Part shown: positions 18,458 to 26,355 of the stretch, one piece after another | How positions within the stretch are numbered: position 1 is the stretch's first letter | Layout of the letters: every line of letters starts with the position of its first letter | Assembly (NCBI RefSeq): GCF_018128965.1 | Contig: NZ_JAAEDH010000003.1 | Coordinates: 1 to 64,000, forward strand | Reading direction: 5' to 3' | DNA: 64,000 nt | Source: Plastoroseomonas arctica | Lineage (GTDB): Bacteria > Pseudomonadota > Alphaproteobacteria > Acetobacterales > Acetobacteraceae | Notes under the pieces: generated by a model | Seen by the model: the letters and a program-made list of their open reading frames with translations, nothing else | Told to the model about the DNA's origin: nothing | Database searches by the model: none | Made by a program: the position numbers and the translations under genes

Positions 18458-20254
18458 CTATGCGAAGGGGCTGTCGCCCTCCGCCTCATTCGCTTCGCCA
18501 CGGCGCTGCGCCGCCAGAGCCTCGGTGAGGCGTTGCAAGCGGAGTGCCGCGCCGGGGTCATTGGTCTCAATCCAGTCGCGCTCCGCGGCGCGCTGGTCGT
18601 CGATCAAAGCCGCTTCGCCACGCAGGCGGAGGAAGAAATGCCACCACCCGTTCTCGGCGTCGCCGGGCTGGGTATTCGGTTGCGCTGCCTGCGGGAGGCC
18701 CTCGGGCCGCGTCGCCCAGGCCAGCGCATCATTTTCCCCAGTCTGGGCGAGGTGGGCGATGAGCGAGGCAGAGTCAAGCGCGTGCGGTCCGGAAAGCCAC
18801 GCTTGGAAGGCATTTTGCAGCCGTGTGGCCGGGCCGCCAGGGAGATCGAGGCCGGCGAGCGCTTCCTCGACCTGCGGAATGAGCCAGGGATTGGCGAGCA
18901 GGATGGCGAGCGCGCAGCGCGCCGCATCCTCGCGCGCGGCCACCGGGTCGGGCGCGCGGCGGGCGATGCGCGGGGGTGGTGGCTTGACGCCGGGGCGGGG
19001 ACGGGCGGCGAAGAAGCGGTCGAGCAGGACGCGGCGGTATTCGGCGCCGAGCGACTTGTCGGGGATGGTGCGGGCGGCTTCCTCAAGCCGGTGGCGCAGG
19101 GCGGCGCGCGCCTCGGGTGTGGCCGGCGGGGTGCCGCCGGCGACGAGGGTATACAGCGCCTCCGAGAGCGGCTGGGCGGCATCGAGCACCGCCTGGAAGC
19201 CGCGCTGGCCTGATTTGGCGATGAGCGTGTCCGGGTCCTCGCCGCCGGGCAGCGTGGCCAGGCGCAGGGTGCGTTCGGGTGCCAGTTGTGCGAGGGCGAG
19301 CGTTGCCACGCGTGCGGCGGCACGGCCGCCGGCGGCGTCGCCGTCGAAGCAGAGCACGGGTTCGGGATGCAGGCGCCAGATCTCCTGCAGCTGCTCCTCG
19401 GTGAGGGCGGTGCCGAGCGGGGCGACCGCGCCGGTGAAGCCCGCCTGGTGCAGCGCGATCACGTCCATGTAGCCCTCGACGGCGAGCACGCGGGCGCCGC
19501 GGAAGGCGGCTTCCTTGGCGCGGTCGAGGTTGTAGAGGGCGCGGCGCTTCGAAAACAGCGGGGTCTCGGGCGAGTTCACGTATTTGGGTTGGCCATCGCC
19601 CAGGGTGCGGCCGCCGAAGGCGATGGTGCGCCCGCGCCGGTCGCGGATTGGGAAGATGACGCGGTTGAAGAAGAAGTCGCGCGGGGACTCGCCGCCTTCG
19701 CCTTCGCGGAGCAGGCCGGCTTCGAGGAGCTGGGCGGGCGTGATGCCTTCGGGCGAGAGGTCGCCGGCGATGGCGCCGCGGGTGCCCGAGGCCCAGCCGA
19801 GGCCGAAGTCGCGGATGGTCTCGGGCGTGAGCCCACGCCGGATGAGGTAGTCGAGCGCCGGGCGCCCTTCGGGAAGGTAAAGTCGGCGAGAGAAGCTTGC
19901 CTCGGCAGCGGCCATGACGGCGTGGAGGTCACGGGCCGTGCGGTCGCGCGCGGCGGCCTCGGGCGTTGGCTTGGGGATGTCGAGCCCGGCTTCGCTGGCC
20001 AGGCGTTCGACGGCTTCCATGAAGCCCGCGCCTTCGGATTGCATGACGAAGGAGACGGCGTCGCCATGCGCGCCGCAGCCGAAGCAATGGTAGTGATCGT
20101 CATAGACGTAGAAGGACGGCGACTTCTCGTTGTGGAAGGGACAGCAGGCCTTCCAGTTGCGTCCGGATTTCGCCAGCCGCGCCCGCCGGCCGATGAGCGA
20201 GGCCAACGGCGTGCGCGTCCTGAGCTCATCGAGAAAGTTCGGAGGCAGCGCCAT
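18458..20254 (-). CDS. dnaG: DNA primase
   Basis: A 598-residue replicative primase. The N-terminal CHC2 zinc ribbon has Cys38, His41, Cys57 and Cys60 (CCPFHNEKSPSF, then YHCFGCGAHGD). The RNA polymerase core includes FFFNRVIFPIRDRRGRTIAFGGR, and the Toprim metal site is formed by VEGYMDVIAL and the later CFDGDAAG. The C-terminal third, for DnaB contact, is divergent and Ala/Pro-rich, as usual in this group. The start ATG at 20254 is the only reasonable one. A family R repeat lies 46 bp upstream, between this gene and divergent ettA. Confidence 0.97.
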   Translation of the reverse strand: MALPPNFLDELRTRTPLASLIGRRARLAKSGRNWKACCPFHNEKSPSFYVYDDHYHCFGCGAHGDAVSFVMQSEGAGFMEAVERLASEAGLDIPKPTPEAAARDRTARDLHAVMAAAEASFSRRLYLPEGRPALDYLIRRGLTPETIRDFGLGWASGTRGAIAGDLSPEGITPAQLLEAGLLREGEGGESPRDFFFNRVIFPIRDRRGRTIAFGGRTLGDGQPKYVNSPETPLFSKRRALYNLDRAKEAAFRGARVLAVEGYMDVIALHQAGFTGAVAPLGTALTEEQLQEIWRLHPEPVLCFDGDAAGGRAAARVATLALAQLAPERTLRLATLPGGEDPDTLIAKSGQRGFQAVLDAAQPLSEALYTLVAGGTPPATPEARAALRHRLEEAARTIPDKSLGAEYRRVLLDRFFAARPRPGVKPPPPRIARRAPDPVAAREDAARCALAILLANPWLIPQVEEALAGLDLPGGPATRLQNAFQAWLSGPHALDSASLIAHLAQTGENDALAWATRPEGLPQAAQPNTQPGDAENGWWHFFLRLRGEAALIDDQRAAERDWIETNDPGAALRLQRLTEALAAQRRGEANEAEGDSPFA

Positions 20255-20299
20255 TGGCGTTGGTTACACCTTTCGCGTGCCGTCTGCGCGGCCGATACC

Positions 20300-20360
20300 C
20301 AGTGACAAAAATAAAAGAAAGGGGGTCCGGGGGAAATTCATTTCCCCCGCTCTTTCTTGT
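20300..20360 (+). repeat. Family R repeat, single arm (R2), in the divergent dnaG/ettA gap
   Basis: The arm reads AGTGACAAAAATAAAAGAAA-GGGGGTCC-hairpin, with GGGGGAAA at 20329-20336 and TTTCCCCC at 20341-20348 around the loop TTCA, then a T-rich GCTCTTTCTTG. Unlike R1 it lies between two 5' ends, so a simple terminator role for either neighbour is unlikely unless it attenuates the ettA leader. Confidence 0.75.
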
Positions 20361-20420
20361 CCCCCACGCCGCCCCCCTCTAAGTAACCCCGCTCACCCTC
20401 CCGACGCACAGGTCCCCGCC

Positions 20421-22100
20421 ATGGCCGCCTACCAATACGCCTACGTCATGAAGAACCTGACCAAGTCCTATCCGGGCGGGCGCGAGGTGTTCAAGGGCAT
20501 CACGCTGTCCTTTCTTCCCGACGTGAAGATCGGCGTGCTGGGCCCCAACGGCGCCGGCAAGTCCACGCTGATGCGCATCATGGCCGGCCAGGACACGGAT
20601 TTCGGTGGCGAGGCCTGGGCCGCCGAGGGTGTGCGCGTCGGCTACCTGCCGCAGGAACCGCATCTCGATCCGGACAAGACCGTGGGCGAGAACGTGATGG
20701 ATGCGTTTGCCGACCTGATGGGCTGGCTCACGCGGTTCAACGCGATCTCCGAAGAATTCGCCAACGAGATGACCGAGGAGCGGATGAACGAGCTGCTCGG
20801 TGAGCAGGCGGCGCTGCAGGAGAAGATCGACGCGGCGAATGGTTGGGAGCTTGAGCGGACGGTGGACATCGCGCTGGACGCGCTGCGCTGCCCGCCTTTC
20901 GACAGCCCTGTGACGACGCTGTCGGGCGGCGAGCGCCGGCGCGTGGCGCTGTGCAAGCTGCTGCTCGAGAAGCCCGAGATGCTGCTGCTCGACGAGCCGA
21001 CCAACCATCTGGATGCCGAGAGCGTGGCCTGGCTGGAGAAGACGCTGCGCGATTATCGCGGCGCGGTGCTGATCGTGACCCACGACCGCTACTTCCTCGA
21101 CAACGTGACCAACTGGATTCTGGAGGTCGATCGCGGGCGGGGCATTCCGTATGAGGGGAATTACTCGGCCTATCTGAACGCGAAGCGGAAGCGGTTGCAG
21201 CAGGAGGAGCGCGAGGAGAGCACGCGCCAACGCCAGCTGGCCGAGGAGCAGGAATGGATCGGGCGGTCGCCGGCGGCGCGGATGTCCAAGAGCAAGGCGC
21301 GCATCAGCGCCTATGAGGATCTGCTGCAGAAGAGCCAGGATCGCGCGCCGGATCCGACGGAGATCCAGATCCCGCCGGCGCCTCGGCTGGGCAATATCGT
21401 GATTGTCGCGGAGGGGCTGCGGAAGGGGTTTGGCAACCGGCTGCTGATCGATGACCTGTCGTTCAAGCTGCCGCCGGGCGGGATCGTCGGCGTGATCGGG
21501 CCGAATGGCGCGGGCAAGTCCACGCTGTTCAAGATGATCACCGAGGTGGACACGCCCGATGCGGGGACGCTGGTGGTCGGAGAGAGTGTCGAGCTCGGGT
21601 ATGTCGACCAGAGCCGCGACAGCCTCGATGCGACCAAGACCGTGTGGCAGGAGATTTCGGACGGGATGGACATGATCCCGATGGGGAAGCGGCAGGTGCC
21701 GAGCCGTGCGTATTGCGCGGCGTTCAACTTCAAGGGTGGGGATCAGCAGAAGCCGGTGGGGGTGCTCTCCGGCGGTGAGCGGAACCGCGTGCATCTGGCG
21801 AAGATGCTGAAGCGGCCGCACAATGTGCTGCTGCTCGATGAGCCGACCAACGATTTGGATGTGGATACGCTGCGGGCGCTGGAAGAGGCGCTGCAGGATT
21901 TCGCGGGCTGCGCGGTGATCATCAGCCATGACCGCTGGTTCCTGGACCGGTTGGCCACGCATATCCTGGCCTTCGAGGGCGACAGCCATGTCGAGTGGTT
22001 CGAGGGCAACTTCCAGGCCTATGAGGCGGATAAGCGGCGCCGCCTGGGCACCGCGGCGGACCAGCCGCACCGGCTGAAATACCGGCCGCTGTCGCGGTGA
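20421..22100 (+). CDS. ettA: ABC-F translational throttle ATPase EttA
   Basis: A 559-residue protein with two ABC ATPase domains and no membrane segments, the ABC-F layout. The EttA type is shown by the N-terminal YAYVMKNLTKSYPGGREVFKGI and the overall length. Walker A motifs are GPNGAGKST in both halves; signatures are LSGGERRRVAL and LSGGERNRVHL; Walker B segments are MLLLDEPTNHLD and VLLLDEPTNDLD. The P-site tRNA interaction linker lies between the domains (KRKRLQQEEREESTRQRQLAEEQEW). EttA binds the ribosomal E site and gates translation by ATP/ADP ratio. A GNAT gene follows with a GTGA overlap. Confidence 0.96.
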   Translation: MAAYQYAYVMKNLTKSYPGGREVFKGITLSFLPDVKIGVLGPNGAGKSTLMRIMAGQDTDFGGEAWAAEGVRVGYLPQEPHLDPDKTVGENVMDAFADLMGWLTRFNAISEEFANEMTEERMNELLGEQAALQEKIDAANGWELERTVDIALDALRCPPFDSPVTTLSGGERRRVALCKLLLEKPEMLLLDEPTNHLDAESVAWLEKTLRDYRGAVLIVTHDRYFLDNVTNWILEVDRGRGIPYEGNYSAYLNAKRKRLQQEEREESTRQRQLAEEQEWIGRSPAARMSKSKARISAYEDLLQKSQDRAPDPTEIQIPPAPRLGNIVIVAEGLRKGFGNRLLIDDLSFKLPPGGIVGVIGPNGAGKSTLFKMITEVDTPDAGTLVVGESVELGYVDQSRDSLDATKTVWQEISDGMDMIPMGKRQVPSRAYCAAFNFKGGDQQKPVGVLSGGERNRVHLAKMLKRPHNVLLLDEPTNDLDVDTLRALEEALQDFAGCAVIISHDRWFLDRLATHILAFEGDSHVEWFEGNFQAYEADKRRRLGTAADQPHRLKYRPLSR

Positions 22101-22648
22101 ACGCGGAAGGCCCGCAGCCTTATGATGGGTTGCCCGGCGCGCATGCCGGGCCGGGGCGCATCCTGCGCACCGAGCGGCTGATGCTACTGCCGCCGGGCGA
22201 GGAAATGCTGGCCGACCTCGCGCGCCTTAAGGCGGATGAACGCGTCTTCGGCCATATGCTGCACGGGGTGCGCACGCCCGCCCGCACGCGGGAGGAGCTG
22301 GAGGACGACATCGCTTTCTGGCAGGTGCGCGGGTACGGCACCTGGTGCGTGTTCCTGCGCGAGGCGGGGGATTTCCTGGGGCTGTGCGGGTTCATGGAGC
22401 GGCCGGATGGGCGCGGGGTGGCGCTGCGCTATGCGTTCTGGCCGGAAAGCCGCGGGCATGGGTATGCGCGGGAGGCGGCACGGGCGGCGCTGGATTTCGG
22501 GCATCGGGCGGGGCTCGCGCGGATCATCGCGGTGGCGCGGGAGACAAATCGGGATTCGATTGAAGTGGCACAGGATATCGGGATGGTGCCGGCGGGAGAG
22601 TTCGAGCATCTGGGGGGCCGGATGCTGGTGTTTGAGAGCCGGCCCTGA
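22097..22648 (+). CDS. GNAT-family N-acetyltransferase (RimJ/RimL-like)
   Basis: A 183-residue acetyltransferase of the Acetyltransf_3 type. It has ILRTERLMLLPPGEEML at the start, the acetyl-CoA loop RGHGYAREAARAALDFG, and the conserved RIIAVARETNRDSIEVAQDIGM region. The GTG start is coupled to the ettA stop. An in-frame alternative start within the first 20 residues cannot be excluded, since those are Pro/Gly-rich. Substrate unknown. It converges on mlaC, and the gap between the two is filled by a paired family R repeat. Confidence 0.85.
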   Translation: MNAEGPQPYDGLPGAHAGPGRILRTERLMLLPPGEEMLADLARLKADERVFGHMLHGVRTPARTREELEDDIAFWQVRGYGTWCVFLREAGDFLGLCGFMERPDGRGVALRYAFWPESRGHGYAREAARAALDFGHRAGLARIIAVARETNRDSIEVAQDIGMVPAGEFEHLGGRMLVFESRP

Positions 22649-22652
22649 CGAC

Positions 22653-22868
22653 AGGCTGGGGAAAAGAATTTCCCCAGACCCCATTCTTTTATTTTTGATT
22701 TTTTGGTGCTGGTTGTGCAGCCAGCGCTGCGTCGGTGCGGCCTTCGAAGCTGCGGCACTGCCCGCGCAGTCAGCGACGCCGCCGCAAACTCGGCGCGCCC
22801 TGAATACCCAGGCCAATAGATAAAAATAAAAGAATGGGGTCCCCGGGGAAATTCTTTTCCCCGGCGCT
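22653..22868. repeat. Family R repeat, paired inverted arms (R3), convergent gap
   Basis: Left arm 22653-22712 and right arm 22808-22868 are inverted copies. The reverse complement of the left arm and the right arm agree through AAAAATAAAAGAATGGGGTC and GGGGAAATTCTTTTCCCC, with differences mainly at the inner ends. A 95-bp GC-rich spacer separates them. The element fills almost the entire gap between the GNAT stop (22648) and the mlaC stop (22874). Each arm has its own hairpin, so it can act as a bidirectional terminator for the two converging genes. Confidence 0.85.
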
Positions 22869-22873
22869 TTCTT

Positions 22874-23506
22874 CTACCGCCCCTCGCGCGCCGCCAGCTG
22901 CGCGATCTGCTGCTGCATCGCCGTCAGCAGCGCGCTCACCTGCCCGCCGTTGCGCTGGATGACCGAGGAGTATTCGCTCCGCGTCGTCAGCCGCATCGAG
23001 GTCCCCTCGGCGATCACGTCCACAACCTTGGGCTGCCCGCCGACTTCCGCCACGCGCCAGTCGAGTGCGAAGGAGGCGCTGTTCGGCCGGTCCACCTGGG
23101 TGGTGACCAGCACGTCCTCCTCGGAGCGCTGCTGGGTACGGCCGACGGTGAAGCGCACCCCCTGGTACTCGCCGAAGCGGGCCGAGAGGTTGCGGATGAT
23201 GATCTCGTCGAACAGCTGCAGATACTGGCGCTGCTCGGCCTCGCTGGCCTGGCGCCAGTAGCGGCCCAGGATGAAGCGCCCGGTGCCCTCGATGTCGATG
23301 GCGCGGCGCAGCACCGCGGCCACGCGCTCACGCCGCTGGGTGGCGGTGCCGGCGGTGGAGTTGAGCTGCGCGACCAGGTCGCGGCCGGCCGATTCGATGA
23401 AGGCGGTGGCCCGCGCGGGGTCGATCTCGGCCTGCGCGGGGCTGATCGCTGTGCACAGGCCAAGCCCGGCGGCACCGAGCACGAGGTTGCGGCGAAGGGT
23501 CGTCAT
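22874..23506 (-). CDS. mlaC: Phospholipid-binding periplasmic protein MlaC
   Basis: A 210-residue exported protein with a signal peptide (about 1-28, ending ISPAQA-E) and an MlaC/Ttg2D domain, seen in FIESAGRDLVAQLNS, the region IEGTGRFILGRYWRQASEAEQRQYLQLFDEIIIRNLSARF and the strand block VDVIAEGTSMRLTTRSEYSSVI. MlaC shuttles phospholipids between MlaA at the outer membrane and MlaFEDB. The ATG at 23506 has AGGA about 8 nt upstream; an in-frame TTG at 23515 is possible. mlaA lies 11 nt upstream, so the two are co-transcribed. Confidence 0.93.
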   Translation of the reverse strand: MTTLRRNLVLGAAGLGLCTAISPAQAEIDPARATAFIESAGRDLVAQLNSTAGTATQRRERVAAVLRRAIDIEGTGRFILGRYWRQASEAEQRQYLQLFDEIIIRNLSARFGEYQGVRFTVGRTQQRSEEDVLVTTQVDRPNSASFALDWRVAEVGGQPKVVDVIAEGTSMRLTTRSEYSSVIQRNGGQVSALLTAMQQQIAQLAAREGR

Positions 23507-23517
23507 GAGGGTCAATC

Positions 23518-24309
23518 CTAGCGAAGCGGGACGGTGAGCCCGAAGCCGCGGCCCACGCCGGAGCCGGTGTTCTGGCCCTGGCCCCGCTGCGGTTCCTGGT
23601 TTCGGATGGCGGCGTTGCGGCGCTGCCGGTAGCCGGAGCGGAAGGTGGCGTAGGGATCCATCGAACCTTCCCGAACGGGCGTGACGGTGGCGATCAGAGC
23701 TTCGCGCACATCAACCACGGTGAGGCCGGTGCGGGTGTAGTTCAGCGCATCGACCACCACGCCCTGACCGAAATAGGTGAGTGGGTCGGCGGCGAAATCC
23801 ACCGCCGTGCCGAAAAGGTCCCGTGGATTTGATGGCCCCAGGATGGGGACGAACAGGAACGGTCCCTCGCCCACGCCCCAGACAGCGAGCGTCTGGCCGA
23901 AATCCTCGAAATGGCCGGGCACCCCCCAATCCTCGCTGACATCGAGGATGCCGGCGATGCCGAGCGTGGAGTTCACCATGAAGCGGCCGAGCGTGATGCG
24001 GGCGCGCTCGCCGTCGCCCTGCAGCAGGTCGTTGAGCAGGACCACCGGCGTGCGCAAATTCGCGAGCACGTTGCGGATGGACAGGCGCACCGGCTCGGGC
24101 ACCACGTAGCGGTAGCCGCGCGCGGCGGGCTCCAGCACGGCCTGGTCGATGGCGTCGTGCACCGCGTAGGAGACGCGGTTGGCCGGCTCCAGCGGATCGT
24201 TGTTCTGCTCGTACTCGGCGACGGCCTCCGGATCGGATGGGTCGGGGCGAGTGGCGCAGGCGCCAAGGGTGAGGAGGGCGGTCACCGCCAGGGCATGTGT
24301 AAAGCGCAT
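23518..24309 (-). CDS. mlaA: Outer-membrane lipoprotein MlaA (VacJ)
   Basis: A 263-residue VacJ-family lipoprotein with lipobox LGAC (Cys18) after a short hydrophobic signal. Hallmarks are NDPLEPANRVSYAVHDAIDQAVLEPAARGYRY, the FMVNSTLGIAGILDVSEDWGVPGHFEDFGQTLAVWGV core that forms the amphipathic doughnut, and LFVPILGPSNPRDLFG. The protein removes phospholipids from the outer leaflet and passes them to MlaC. The C-terminal 40 residues are Gln/Gly-rich and outside the domain. It is the first gene of mlaA-mlaC and divergent from metF. Confidence 0.95.
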   Translation of the reverse strand: MRFTHALAVTALLTLGACATRPDPSDPEAVAEYEQNNDPLEPANRVSYAVHDAIDQAVLEPAARGYRYVVPEPVRLSIRNVLANLRTPVVLLNDLLQGDGERARITLGRFMVNSTLGIAGILDVSEDWGVPGHFEDFGQTLAVWGVGEGPFLFVPILGPSNPRDLFGTAVDFAADPLTYFGQGVVVDALNYTRTGLTVVDVREALIATVTPVREGSMDPYATFRSGYRQRRNAAIRNQEPQRGQGQNTGSGVGRGFGLTVPLR

Positions 24310-24325
24310 GGCGCAGCGTTAGCAG

Positions 24326-24339
24326 TTTTCCGCGGAAAA
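24326..24339. promoter_or_regulatory. Perfect 14-bp palindrome in the mlaA/metF divergent gap
   Basis: TTTTCCGCGGAAAA at 24326-24339 is a perfect palindrome 17 bp upstream of the mlaA start and about 100 bp upstream of metF. Its size and symmetry suit a dimeric repressor site. No regulator can be named. Confidence 0.4.
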
Positions 24340-24437
24340 AGAATGTATCGTCGCGTTTCACCGGGTACCGGTCTTGTCACTTCAGCGTTGAGGCGTCAGT
24401 TACCGGGCCCGAACTCCCGCAGCCGCCGGACATTTCC

Positions 24438-25376
24438 ATGGATCTCCCAAGCCACGACCAAGCCGCCGGCACGCTGCAACGCTGGCTCACCGGGCCGCGC
24501 ATCGCCGGCCTGCCGAACCTCGCGGAACTGCCCGCGCCGCGGCTGTCCTTCGAATTCTTCCCGCCCAAGACCGACAAGCTGGAAGAACAGCTCTGGGCCT
24601 GCATCCGGCGGCTGGAGCCGCTGGCACCCGAGTTCGTCTCCGTCACCTATGGCGCCGGCGGCACCACACAGGAACGCACCCACGCCACCGTCGCCCGCAT
24701 CGTCGCCGAGACCTCGCTGACGCCGGCCGCGCACCTCACCTGCGTGGGCGCAACCGAGGCCGAGGTCGAGGAGGTGGCCCGCCGCTACTGGGCCGATGGC
24801 GTGCGGCATATCGTCGCGCTCCGCGGCGACGCGCCCTCGGGCCAGGCCACCTACGAGCCCCACCCCGGCGGTTTCGCCTACGCCGCCGACCTGGTGCGCG
24901 GCCTCAAGCGAATCGCCGACTTCGAGATCTCCGTCGCCGCCTACCCCGAGAGCCACCCGACCGCCGCCTCCGCCCAGCACGACCTCGACAACCTCAAGCG
25001 CAAGATCGACGCCGGGGCGACCCGCGCCATCACCCAGTACTTCTTCGATACCGACACCTACCTTCGCTTTCTCGACCGCTGCGGCGCAGCCGGCATCACC
25101 GTGCCCGTGGTGCCAGGCATTCTGCCGGTGACGAACTTCGCCCAGGTCGTGAAGTTCTCCGCCATGTGCGGGACCAACGTGCCCGCCTGGATGGCACGCC
25201 TGTTCGAAGGCCTGGACGAAGATGCCGATACCCGCCGCATGGTCGCGACGGTCGTCGCCGCGGAACAAGTCCGCCTGCTCCAGGCCAACGGCGTGGACGA
25301 ATTCCACTTCTACACGCTGAACCGGCCGGACCTGGTCTACGCGATCGCACACCTGCTCGGCGCGCGGGCGAAGTAA
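24438..25376 (+). CDS. metF: 5,10-methylenetetrahydrofolate reductase
   Basis: A 312-residue flavoenzyme of the MTHFR family reducing methylene-THF to methyl-THF for methionine synthesis. Motifs include LSFEFFPPKTDKLEEQLW, FVSVTYGAGGTTQERTH, HLTCVG, HIVALRGDAPSG, VAAYPESHPTAAS, the segment ATRAITQYFFDTDTYLRFLDRC and GVDEFHFYTLNRPDLVYAI. It has a 35-residue N-terminal lead before the barrel, slightly longer than in enterobacteria; the next in-frame ATG is far into the domain, so this start is kept. The 128-bp region upstream shows no recognisable SAM or SAH riboswitch. It is followed by the P1 palindromic repeat. Confidence 0.95.
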   Translation: MDLPSHDQAAGTLQRWLTGPRIAGLPNLAELPAPRLSFEFFPPKTDKLEEQLWACIRRLEPLAPEFVSVTYGAGGTTQERTHATVARIVAETSLTPAAHLTCVGATEAEVEEVARRYWADGVRHIVALRGDAPSGQATYEPHPGGFAYAADLVRGLKRIADFEISVAAYPESHPTAASAQHDLDNLKRKIDAGATRAITQYFFDTDTYLRFLDRCGAAGITVPVVPGILPVTNFAQVVKFSAMCGTNVPAWMARLFEGLDEDADTRRMVATVVAAEQVRLLQANGVDEFHFYTLNRPDLVYAIAHLLGARAK

Positions 25377-25680
25377 GGCCAGGGGCTCCGCTTCTGGAAC
25401 CTGCCAGGGTGAAACGTGTGCGTTTCACGGCGATCCTGGACCTCCATCTGTAGGTTCTTGGGATGGGGGAGTGGCTTTAGGTGTGCTGGAGGCGAGCCGG
25501 GTTGGGGAGGGGGCGCGTGGTGCGCGCTCCGCCGAAGGGAGTTCCCCTGACGCGCCCCCTTCCCAACCCGGCGCTTCAAGCAATCCCAACCCGTCCCCAT
25601 CCAAGAGCCAACACATGCAGGGGCCGGGGGATCGGCGCGATCCCCGGCGGGGGTCGAGGGGGCGGAGCCCCCCGCCTTGC
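25377..25680. repeat. Family P palindromic repeat, copy P1, between convergent metF and DUF4337 gene
   Basis: About 300 bp of nested inverted repeats. The inner stem pairs roughly 25495-25518 (GCCGGGTTGGGGAGGGGGCG) with 25550-25573 (CGCCCCCTTCCCAACCCGGC). Outer complementarity is visible between the GGGATGGGGG region near 25460 and the CCCCATCC region near 25596. Local hairpins include GCCGGGGGATC/GATCCCCGGC near 25623-25648 and GGGGGCGGAGCCCCC near 25659-25673. Two blocks recur in P2: CCTGGACCTCCATCTGTAGG (25435-25454) and CCCAACCCGGCGCTTCAAGC (25562-25581). No gene is supported inside. Confidence 0.8.
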
Positions 25681-25681
25681 T

Positions 25682-26263
25682 TCAGTGCCCGCCGCCAAAC
25701 AGGTGCACCGCCTCGGGCGCGAAGAAGCCGATGCCCGTCAGGGCGATCCCGGCCACGCCCAGGATGCCGCCCAGGATGGTGAGCAGTGGCACGGAGGTCA
25801 CGATGGCGGCCGAGGCCAACACGATGGCCACCTGGAAGGCGGCGGAGCCGACCTCGTAGTGGTGGTAGGCGGCCATGGAGCGATCGCGGATGGTTTCGGC
25901 GCCGCGGGCGCGGGCTGCCAGTTCGCGGCGGCCTTCGCCTGTGGCGGGTTCGCTTTCCCAGCGGGTGGCGGATTCGCGCCAGGTGTCGATCTGGCGGGTG
26001 AGGGCGGTGCGCCGGGCTTCATCCGCGGCGAGGAGTTCGAGGGCGGTCTGCTCGGCGGCGGTGCGCACGGTGGTCTGGCGGATGGTGCGCGCCTGGAAGA
26101 AGGCCCAGAGGTTGGCGGCCTCGATGTTGCGGGTGAGGGCCTCGGTCTGCGCGGCCTTCGCGCCGGTTTCGGCGAGGGCGAGGAACAGGGCGAGGATCGC
26201 GATGAGCAGGGCGGTGCCCTTGTTGCCGCCGCCGTGGTCGGCGCCGTGTCCGTGACCAGCCAT
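25682..26263 (-). CDS. DUF4337-type membrane protein
   Basis: A 193-residue protein beginning with a histidine/glycine-rich segment (MAGHGHGADHGGG), then one membrane helix (about 17-37), a long helical periplasmic or cytoplasmic domain (about 40-145; likely coiled coil with RTAAEQTALELLAADEARRTALTRQI) and a C-terminal hydrophobic pair (about 150-185). This arrangement fits the DUF4337 family, whose function is unknown. The ATG at 26263 is chosen because it precedes the His-rich start seen in relatives (from memory). Its stop abuts the P1 repeat, and it lies about 90 nt downstream of no obvious operon partner. Confidence 0.7.
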   Translation of the reverse strand: MAGHGHGADHGGGNKGTALLIAILALFLALAETGAKAAQTEALTRNIEAANLWAFFQARTIRQTTVRTAAEQTALELLAADEARRTALTRQIDTWRESATRWESEPATGEGRRELAARARGAETIRDRSMAAYHHYEVGSAAFQVAIVLASAAIVTSVPLLTILGGILGVAGIALTGIGFFAPEAVHLFGGGH

Positions 26264-26355
26264 GATGTGCGTCTCCCGATTGCGTGAGGGCGCCCCTAGC
26301 GGGGTGGGGCGGTGTTGTCCACCGCGCTCAGACAATCATCCGCGGATTGGCGCGC

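Noticed and set aside
24310-24437. Possible SAM or SAH riboswitch upstream of metF
   Set aside because: None of the conserved core strings of SAM-II, SAM-I or SAH motifs could be found in the 128-bp gap.
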